Source: an uncultured Pseudoflavonifractor sp.
Lineage (GTDB): Bacteria > Bacillota > Clostridia > Oscillospirales > Oscillospiraceae
Direction: 5' to 3'
Assembly (NCBI GenBank): GCA_947383685.1
Contig: CANDEE010000015.1
Location: forward strand, 1 to 30,658
Length of the DNA stretch: 30,658 nt
Below are positions 1 through 5,944 of this stretch, in pieces. Every line of letters starts with the position of its first letter. Within the stretch, counting starts at the first letter, position 1. The position numbers were made by a program, and so were the translations under genes. Below the pieces are notes generated by a model. The model was not told the DNA's origin and ran no database searches. It saw only the letters and a list, made by a program, of their open reading frames with translations.

Positions 1-214
1 TGATGGCCACCAGCTGGTCCTCCTGCATGGAGGAGTACAGCATGACCTTGCCGGAATAGGTCTGCTCAGGGGCAGCAGGGGCCTGACTCTCCACGGAGGG
101 AGCCTGGCTCTCGGGGGCGGGAGCGGGGGTCTCCTCGGTCTTGCCGCCGCCGCAGCCGGCCAGCAGGGACAGGGTCATGGCCAGAGACAGGCCAAGACAA
201 ATCTTCTTTTTCAT
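1..214 (-). CDS. Iron-type ABC solute-binding lipoprotein, N-terminal part
   Basis: The 3' end lies beyond the window; 71 codons are visible. The protein starts with a lipoprotein signal peptide (basic MKKK, hydrophobic stretch, then a LLAGC lipobox). A Gly-Gly-Gly and a Pro/Ala/Glu/Ser-rich linker follow. The mature domain opens with VMLYSSMQEDQLVAI, the usual first strand and helix of FbpA/AfuA-type (iron or related anion) binding proteins. It should be anchored on the outer face of the membrane and pass substrate to a permease encoded further left. AAAGGA lies about 10 bases before the ATG. Signal peptide and linker closely resemble those of the complete binding protein at 16447-17721, so the two are paralogues. 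It is divergent from the AraC-type regulator at 448, a likely controller. The substrate cannot be told from this fragment. Confidence 0.82.
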   Translation of the reverse strand, partial: MKKKICLGLSLAMTLSLLAGCGGGKTEETPAPAPESQAPSVESQAPAAPEQTYSGKVMLYSSMQEDQLVAI

Positions 215-304
215 TGCATTCAATTCCTTTCCACTCTTAAATTTATGTAGAGGGGAAACCTCCCCCCCTTGACCAGTATATTTTATAGCATTTCGCCCAA
301 AAAA

Positions 305-353
305 GGAAGTTTAATTTTGCAAAAAATGTGCAATATCGCATTTTCAAACTTCC
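305..353. promoter_or_regulatory. Nested inverted repeats between divergent genes
   Basis: An outer 8-bp inverted repeat (GGAAGTTT at 305-312, AAACTTCC at 346-353) encloses a second one, TTGCA at 317-321 and TGCAA at 329-333. It lies between the divergent binding-protein and AraC-type genes, so it is a candidate operator. A similar TTGCA/TGCAA palindrome lies upstream of the paralogous binding protein at 17854-17871. The regulator that binds is unknown. Confidence 0.35.
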
Positions 354-447
354 CTGGCTTCCCAACTGTTGACAAATCCCTTATAATTAGAAACATACCA
401 TTATGACCGATACCCGCGCTTAATTTTTTGGGAAAGGAGACTGCCCC

Positions 448-2517
448 ATGGATTTTGCAGATAAAAACGCCAGTACCTCCCGGCTTCACCGGCGCTTGAC
501 CCAGGTTGGGGGCTGCATCCTTCTCCTGTTGGCCTTCCTGGCCATTTTTCTGCTGCTCTTTTTCCAGTTCCGTACCGCCGCGCTCCAGAGTATTACCTCC
601 GCCAGCGAGAGCTTTGGCAACTATGTGGACTCGGTGCTGAACCTGTCCCACGCCAATATCCGAACCTCGGCCATGCAGGTGTTTTATACCTCCTCCATCC
701 GCACCCTCCGCACCGCCAAGGACCCCAGCCGCTCGGAGCTGATCATCGGCCACCGGGACCTAGGCAATTTCGTCAGCAGCAGCAACTTTATTGACAACAT
801 TATGGTTTACAACGAAGACCTGAATATGGTCTTTACCTCGGAGAGCGGCTATGGCTCCGCCCCCTCGGGGCAGTTTCACGACCAGGAAGCCGCCTATCTG
901 CTCCTTCACCCGGAAGAACACTCCTACCTGGCTCCCTTCAAGCGGCAGGCCAACGGCTATACCCACTACTCCTTCCTCTTTTCGGCAGGAGACTCCTCCG
1001 GCTCCATGCTGCTGGACATCAACGCCCGCTGGTACGAGTCCCAACTTTTGGGGACCTTGTCCCGGGAGCGGCACCGAATTGTAGACGGACAGGGTCAACC
1101 CATCATTCCCCCGTCGGAGGGAGCCATGGCGCCGCCTGACTGGTCCCTTTTTGAAGCGGCCTTCCGCTCCAACCCCAACAGCGGCTATGTTCTCTCTGAC
1201 ACTTCCCCCTTTCTCTCCTCCTGCTGGGTCTATCACAAGCTGGGACAAACCGGGTGGTACTTTTTGGAGGCGTTCCAGCTTGAGGCAGACGCGCCGGGGC
1301 TGGTCCGGATTCAGCGGGTGGTCTTTGCCGTGTTCTCCCTGGTCTGCGTAGCTATCCTGGCCCTATTTGCCTACCTGCTGTTCGTAATTCTGCCCACCTT
1401 CCTCCACATCTCCCGCGCCCTTACCACCGTAAGCCCCGAGGGAAAAGACTTTACCGAAAAATTTGATGAGCTTCTCTCCTCCCACCAGGCCTATGAATCC
1501 AGCCGAAGGCTCCAGGAGCTGCAAGCCGGCGTCTTTCCCTCAGACACCGCCCTTCCCGTGGTCATTATTTCCGCCAACAGCGACAGCGGGGAGAGCCTTT
1601 ACAACCTGCTGCTCCTTTCCTGCGGCGTGGGCAACGCTATGGTGGCCCGCTCGGAACTGGGAGACGTTCTGGTCCTGCCCGCCTGCACCAACAAAAACCG
1701 GAACCATCTGCTTGGCTCCTTGCAGGGGCTGAAGCTGCCCTCCCCCATCTTTGTCAGCCTGCCCTGCTACTCGGAGGAACAGCTTTTGGATGCCTTTAAC
1801 GCTCTGGACGAGCTGCGGCGGCTGGCCTTTCTCTATCCCAGCCAGGCCATTCTCTGCCAGGAGCTTCTGGCGGACTGCAACGAGACCAGCAGCCTCCAGC
1901 TGGAGATGGTTTCCTCTCTGGAAAACGCCCTGAAAAAAGGGCAGTTGGAGGTGGCCCAGGCCCAATGGCTGCTCCTGTTCAATCATATTCGCCGGGACCG
2001 GTATAAAGACTTTCATTTTGCTCTCCACTACGTAGACCGGACCCTCTCCTCCCTGGCCGCCGAGTACGGCCTGGAATCCCCGGAGCCCATTGACAGCTGC
2101 CTCACCAGCCTTACCGCCCTTCAGGAACACATAACGGTTCGGCTCCATGCCATTACCGAGGCAGCCGCAGCCCAACAGCAGCAAATGGCAGAATCCCTCT
2201 CCGGATCGGTATGGGACAAGGTGTACGAGCTTTACCACGACGAAAACTGCTGCAGCCAGATGATTGCGGAACAGTTGGGCATGAGCCCCGGTTATCTGAA
2301 CCGCCAATTCCGTGCGGCGGCCGGTATGTCTATTAACGACGCCATCCAGCACGTCCGCATTGACAAGGTGTGCAAGCTGCTGCGCCAGTCCGATTTGCCT
2401 GTGGAACAGATTGCCCGCCAGGCCGGATACAGCAACACCAAGTATTTCTTTGTCCTGTTTAAAAAATATACCGGCAAGACCCCTTCCCAATTTAGAAGCG
2501 AGCTCCCGCCTGAATAA
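448..2517 (+). CDS. Membrane-anchored AraC-family transcriptional regulator with extracytoplasmic sensor
   Basis: This 689-residue protein has one membrane segment at about residues 21-40, an extracytoplasmic region of about 250 residues, and a second membrane segment at about 290-317. A cytoplasmic linker follows, then a C-terminal AraC double helix-turn-helix at about 588-686 (IAEQLGMSPGYLNRQF and QIARQAGYSNTKYFF). This is the YesN-like arrangement without a receiver domain: ligand binding outside the cell is transmitted directly to DNA binding inside. Such proteins usually control a neighbouring ABC importer, so the divergent binding protein at 1-214 is the natural target; this is inference. 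AAGGAG sits 8 bases before the ATG. A terminator follows immediately. The sensor domain is not one I can name from sequence; it may be Cache-like. Confidence 0.9.
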   Translation: MDFADKNASTSRLHRRLTQVGGCILLLLAFLAIFLLLFFQFRTAALQSITSASESFGNYVDSVLNLSHANIRTSAMQVFYTSSIRTLRTAKDPSRSELIIGHRDLGNFVSSSNFIDNIMVYNEDLNMVFTSESGYGSAPSGQFHDQEAAYLLLHPEEHSYLAPFKRQANGYTHYSFLFSAGDSSGSMLLDINARWYESQLLGTLSRERHRIVDGQGQPIIPPSEGAMAPPDWSLFEAAFRSNPNSGYVLSDTSPFLSSCWVYHKLGQTGWYFLEAFQLEADAPGLVRIQRVVFAVFSLVCVAILALFAYLLFVILPTFLHISRALTTVSPEGKDFTEKFDELLSSHQAYESSRRLQELQAGVFPSDTALPVVIISANSDSGESLYNLLLLSCGVGNAMVARSELGDVLVLPACTNKNRNHLLGSLQGLKLPSPIFVSLPCYSEEQLLDAFNALDELRRLAFLYPSQAILCQELLADCNETSSLQLEMVSSLENALKKGQLEVAQAQWLLLFNHIRRDRYKDFHFALHYVDRTLSSLAAEYGLESPEPIDSCLTSLTALQEHITVRLHAITEAAAAQQQQMAESLSGSVWDKVYELYHDENCCSQMIAEQLGMSPGYLNRQFRAAAGMSINDAIQHVRIDKVCKLLRQSDLPVEQIARQAGYSNTKYFFVLFKKYTGKTPSQFRSELPPE

Positions 2518-2553
2518 AGGAGGGACCCGGCATACAGCGGGGTCCCTCCTTTT
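2516..2553 (+). terminator. Rho-independent terminator after the AraC-type gene
   Basis: A perfect 13-bp stem (2516-2528 with 2540-2552) has an 11-base loop and ends in TTTT. It overlaps the last bases of the stop codon. Confidence 0.88.
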
Positions 2554-2886
2554 GATTGCCCGTCTTAATCCTTTCCGCCATAGGGCGGCAGAAACTGTGT
2601 GAAAATCTGTTTTGTACATAAAATACCTTACATTCTCTATGGTATCGGAGTGACGCAATCTTTATAATGTTATCGGAGAACACTCCACACTTTTGCAGGA
2701 AAAATCAACCGGTTTTCCCTAAAAATTTTGGTTTTTGCGGTTTTTACGGTAGACTAGATGCTTTTCCAGGTAAGGCGGACAGCGCCGTTCCTTTTTCCAT
2801 CCCCCGCAATGCCGCATATCTCCTTGGTAAAAAGCAGAAACTCTAATCCAAAAAGCCCTATCAAAAGCAAAGGAGCTGTATGATTC
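2554..2886. other. Gap upstream of kduI with a direct repeat around a TATAAT box
   Basis: No gene is supported here. The gap holds two exact copies of TATCGGAG (2643-2650 and 2671-2678, 28 bases apart) with a TATAAT at 2663-2668 between them, but no good -35 box at the right distance. A run of T/G-rich sequence follows at about 2722-2750. The kduI ribosome binding site AAAGGAG is at 2869-2875, 11 bases before its ATG. Confidence 0.4.
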
Positions 2887-3729
2887 ATGGATATTCGTTA
2901 TTCTGCCAGTCCCAAAGATGTAAAGCGCTACACCACCCAGGAGCTTCGGAACGAATTTTTGATCCGGGACCTCTATGTACCTGATACGGTAAAGGCTACC
3001 TATTCCCATGTAGACCGTATGGTGGTCATGGGCATTATGCCGGTGAAGGAGAAGGTGTCCATTGATAAGGGCATCGACGTGTGGGCCAACTTTGGCACCA
3101 GCTACTTCCTGGAGCGCCGGGAGGCCGGCGTATTCAACCTGGGCGGCAAGGGTTATATTGAGGTGGACGGCACCCGGTACGACTTGGGCTACGAGGACTG
3201 CCTCTATATCTCCAAGGGCGCCAAAGAGATTTTCTTTGGCAGTGCGGATGAAAAGGCCCCGTCCCGGTTCTACCTGGTCTCCGCCCCCGCCCATAAGGAG
3301 TGCAAAACTACCCTGCTTACCATGGAAAAGGCAAATCACCGACCCTGCGGCGATCCCACCTGCTCCAACCAGCGGGTCATCAACCAGTTCATTCACCCCG
3401 ATGTACTGGAAACCTGTCAACTCTCCATGGGTCTGACCCAGCTTTCCCCCGGCAGCGTGTGGAACACCATGCCCAGCCACACCCACGAGCGCCGGATGGA
3501 GGTCTATACCTACTTTGAGATTCCTGAGGACCAGGTGGTGTTCCACATGATGGGCCAGCCGGAGGAGACCCGGCATCTGGTAATGGAGAACTTTGACGCT
3601 GTCATTTCTCCCTCCTGGTCCATCCACAGCGGCTGCGGCACCGCCAGCTACACCTTTATCTGGGCTATGGGCGGCGAAAACCAGGCCTTTGACGACATGG
3701 ACGGCCTAAAGCCTACCGATTTGAAATAA
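2887..3729 (+). CDS. kduI: 5-dehydro-4-deoxy-D-glucuronate isomerase
   Basis: KduI interconverts 5-keto-4-deoxyuronate and 3-deoxy-D-glycero-2,5-hexodiulosonate in the cytoplasm, a step in breaking down unsaturated uronates released from pectin or glycosaminoglycans. The 280-residue length is typical, and the N-terminus (MDIRYSASPKDVKRYTTQEL) fits the family. The cupin zinc ligands are present: H198, H200 and E205 in SHTHERRMEVY, and H247 in SWSIHSGCG. A hydrolase gene begins 1 base after the stop, so the two are probably translated from one message. The usual partners (kduD, kdgK, kdgA, lyases) are absent from the window, so the rest of the pathway must lie elsewhere. Confidence 0.95.
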   Translation: MDIRYSASPKDVKRYTTQELRNEFLIRDLYVPDTVKATYSHVDRMVVMGIMPVKEKVSIDKGIDVWANFGTSYFLERREAGVFNLGGKGYIEVDGTRYDLGYEDCLYISKGAKEIFFGSADEKAPSRFYLVSAPAHKECKTTLLTMEKANHRPCGDPTCSNQRVINQFIHPDVLETCQLSMGLTQLSPGSVWNTMPSHTHERRMEVYTYFEIPEDQVVFHMMGQPEETRHLVMENFDAVISPSWSIHSGCGTASYTFIWAMGGENQAFDDMDGLKPTDLK

Positions 3730-3730
3730 G

Positions 3731-4510
3731 ATGCAGTGTATTACCTTTGATGCCCTGGACGCCCAGGTAAAAGGCTATTTGCAGGACGACTATGACACCC
3801 TGAAGGCCCACAAGACCCGTCCCGCCCTCCTCATCTGTCCCGGCGGGGCTTACCGCCGGTGTTCCCCCCGGGAAAAGGACCCCCCAGCCTTTGAATTTTT
3901 GTCCATGGGGTATCAGGTGTTTATTCTGGAGTACTCCTGCGGCCTCCAGGCAGGAGAATACCGCCCACTTCGGGAGCTGGCGGAGGCGGTGCGTCTGCTG
4001 CGGGAGCATCACGGGGAATGGCATATAGACCCGTCCCGCATCGCCCTTTTGGGCTTTTCCGCCGGGGGACACCTGGCGGCGAGCCTGGGGGCGTTGTGGA
4101 ATGATAAGGACCTGGACCTTTCCGCCCAATCCCGGCCTGACGCTTTGGTCCTGTGTTACCCGGTTACCAGTACCAGGGAATTTGCCCACGAGGAGTCGGC
4201 CCAGCGGGTCTCCGGCGGGGAGGAAGCCCTGCGGGACAAGCTCCACCTTCTGGACCGGGTGACGGCGGACTTTCCTCCCACCTTCCTATGGCACGGCGGA
4301 GAAGACACCAGCGTTCCTCCGGAAAACAGCCTTCTGCTGGCGGTGGAGCTGCGGCGGCAGGGCGTTCCCTTTGAGCTCCACCTGTTCGGAAGCGGCATTC
4401 ACGGCATTTCCACCTGTACGCAGGAAGTAGAGACCCCCGACCCAGTGTGCCGGCAGTGGGTCCCCCTGTGCAAAACCTGGCTCAACCGGCAGTTCCACTA
4501 TACACCGTAG
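3731..4510 (+). CDS. Alpha/beta hydrolase, probable carbohydrate or acetyl esterase
   Basis: This 259-residue cytoplasmic protein shows no signal peptide. An oxyanion-hole segment CPGGAYRRCS is near residue 35. The nucleophile elbow GFSAGG gives S110, D192 lies in WHGGEDTSVP, and H224 lies in SGIHGIS. This is a complete Ser-Asp-His triad in the order of the BD-FAE/acetyl-xylan-esterase-like hydrolases. It starts 1 base after the kduI stop with no clear ribosome binding site, suggesting translational coupling. Its partner suggests it removes acetyl or other esters from imported uronate oligomers, but that is inference; a general carboxylesterase is also possible. Confidence 0.82.
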   Translation: MQCITFDALDAQVKGYLQDDYDTLKAHKTRPALLICPGGAYRRCSPREKDPPAFEFLSMGYQVFILEYSCGLQAGEYRPLRELAEAVRLLREHHGEWHIDPSRIALLGFSAGGHLAASLGALWNDKDLDLSAQSRPDALVLCYPVTSTREFAHEESAQRVSGGEEALRDKLHLLDRVTADFPPTFLWHGGEDTSVPPENSLLLAVELRRQGVPFELHLFGSGIHGISTCTQEVETPDPVCRQWVPLCKTWLNRQFHYTP

Positions 4511-4601
4511 CATACCGAAATGGAGCGTAGCTTCTGTGTCCCATCTTTCGTAAGGAGAAATACGGTGGAGCCTGAACCGCAGGCGGCGCAAATCCCTATC
4601 C

Positions 4602-4649
4602 AAAAAAGAGGGCCAGGTCCCACAGGACCCGGCTCTCTTTCTGTTTTTT
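4602..4649 (+). terminator. Terminator of the kduI-hydrolase operon
   Basis: An A-rich left arm (4602-4620) pairs with 4625-4640 across a 4-base loop, with one A/C mismatch and one G-T pair. Six T residues follow at 4644-4649. It sits just before the convergent cysK end and may serve both strands. Confidence 0.8.
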
Positions 4650-4654
4650 CGCGC

Positions 4655-5590
4655 TTATACCTCTCCAAACAGGGGCGTAGACAGATAACGGTCCCCAGTG
4701 TCGGGAAGCAAAGCCACGATAGTCTTTCCCTTGTTCTCCGGGCGTTTGGCAAGCTCAATGGCGGCATAGACCGCCGCTCCGGAGGAAATGCCTGCCAGCA
4801 CCCCCTCCGCCTTGCCGATCCGCCTGCCTGTAGCAAAGGCGTTTTCATCGCTCACAGTGATAATCTCATCATAGACCCCCGTGTCCAGCACATCGGGAAC
4901 AAATCCAGCGCCGATGCCCTGAATCTTGTGGGCTCCGGCACATCCCTTGGAAAGCACGGGGGAGTCTTCAGGCTCCACCGCAACCACCTTTACGGCGGGG
5001 TTTTGCTCCTTGAGGTAGCTGCCAACACCTGTAATGGTGCCGCCCGTACCCACGCCGGCGACAAAAATATCCACCTTCCCCTCCGTGTCCGACCAAATCT
5101 CTGGGCCCGTGGTGGCCTTATGGACAGCCGGATTTGCGGGGTTCACAAACTGGCCGGGGATAAAGCTGCCGGGAATTTCCTTTGCCAGCTCCTCGGCCTT
5201 GGCAATGGCTCCCTTCATGCCCTTGGACCCCTCGGTCAACACCAGCTCGGCCCCATAGGCCTTCATCAGCTGGCGGCGCTCCACACTCATGGTCTCCGGC
5301 ATGACGATGATGATGTGGTAACCCCGGGCAGCGGCTACCGAGGCCAGTCCGATGCCCGTATTACCTGAGGTGGGCTCAATGATGACCGAGCCGGGCTTCA
5401 GCCTCCCGGTCTTTTCTCCATCGTCAATCATGGCCCTGGCAATCCGGTCCTTCACAGACCCGGCAGGGTTAAAATATTCCAGCTTCGCCAGTACAGTGGC
5501 CTCCAGCCCCTCCTCCTTCTCAATGTGTATCAGCTCCAAAAGGGGCGTCTTTCCAATTAGTTGGTCGGCGGAAGTATAAATTTTACCCAT
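4655..5590 (-). CDS. cysK: Cysteine synthase A (O-acetylserine sulfhydrylase)
   Basis: This PLP enzyme makes L-cysteine from O-acetylserine and sulfide in the cytoplasm. The 311-residue protein shows NPAGSVKDR with the PLP-binding K47, the substrate loop EPTSGNTGIG, the phosphate-binding GVGTGGTITG, and the C-terminal PDTGDRYLSTPLF. I chose the ATG at 5590 over the in-frame ATGs at 5611 and 5608 because GGAGGGGG lies 8 bases upstream, and the protein then begins MGKIYTSADQLIGKTPLLEL, as in the family. It is a single-gene unit with its own consensus promoter (5781-5809) and a leader of roughly 180 bases. Some CysK-like enzymes act on other substrates, but all landmarks fit CysK. Confidence 0.95.
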   Translation of the reverse strand: MGKIYTSADQLIGKTPLLELIHIEKEEGLEATVLAKLEYFNPAGSVKDRIARAMIDDGEKTGRLKPGSVIIEPTSGNTGIGLASVAAARGYHIIIVMPETMSVERRQLMKAYGAELVLTEGSKGMKGAIAKAEELAKEIPGSFIPGQFVNPANPAVHKATTGPEIWSDTEGKVDIFVAGVGTGGTITGVGSYLKEQNPAVKVVAVEPEDSPVLSKGCAGAHKIQGIGAGFVPDVLDTGVYDEIITVSDENAFATGRRIGKAEGVLAGISSGAAVYAAIELAKRPENKGKTIVALLPDTGDRYLSTPLFGEV

Positions 5591-5755
5591 AATTTGTTCC
5601 CCCTCCATCATATATTAGCGCCGTCGCACAAAAATATCCCTCAGAGAATCCAAATCGTCAGGAACATCGAAATGGTAAATATCTTCCCTTCATGCCGCAG
5701 TCATCCTTTCAAGGTCCTGGCCTTCTGAGGTATGCGCTTTAGGACCAGAATTATT

Positions 5756-5772
5756 CCTATTAAATTAGTAGG
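5756..5772. promoter_or_regulatory. Palindrome at the predicted cysK transcription start
   Basis: A 17-bp near-perfect palindrome (CCTATTAA-A-TTAGTAGG, 7 of 8 half-site positions match) begins 9 bases downstream of the -10 box, over the expected start point. A repressor bound here would block initiation. In Firmicutes, cysteine synthesis genes are often controlled by Rrf2-family CymR, so a CymR/IscR-like operator is plausible; the assignment is inference. Confidence 0.45.
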
Positions 5773-5780
5773 TTAATAAA

Positions 5781-5809
5781 ATTATACGGCGCCCGGGCCG
5801 GTTTGTCAA
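5781..5809 (-). promoter_or_regulatory. Consensus sigma-A promoter of cysK
   Basis: Read on the minus strand, TTGACA (5809-5804) and TATAAT (5786-5781) are both perfect and separated by exactly 17 bases. Transcription should begin near 5774. Confidence 0.85.
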
Positions 5810-5890
5810 TGGGTATTGGAAAATCTCACATTAGCACCCGGTCCCTTTACCTCCCCCTTTCTCACATTTACGACTCCTTTGTAAAAATTA

Positions 5891-5925
5891 GAAAACGCCT
5901 GGAAGCATTGCTTCCGGGCGTTTTC
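5891..5925 (-). terminator. Terminator of the MMPL operon
   Basis: A 16-bp inverted repeat has one mismatch and a 3-base loop. Read on the minus strand it ends in CGTTTTC followed by TAATTTTTAC. It lies about 20 bases past the stop of the secreted coiled-coil gene. Confidence 0.8.
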
Positions 5926-5944
5926 CTGCCTGTGCCACAGGCTC

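Noticed and set aside
369..387. TTGACA and TATAAT upstream of the AraC-type gene as a promoter
   Set aside because: The two boxes are only 7 bases apart, so they cannot be one sigma-A promoter; each would need another partner, and none is convincing.
4520..5368. 282-codon plus-strand frame opposite cysK
   Set aside because: It reads straight through a strong terminator and lies antisense to cysK; the product matches no family.
5594..5774. T-box riboswitch in the cysK leader
   Set aside because: The conserved T-box core and an adjacent terminator/antiterminator pair are not present.
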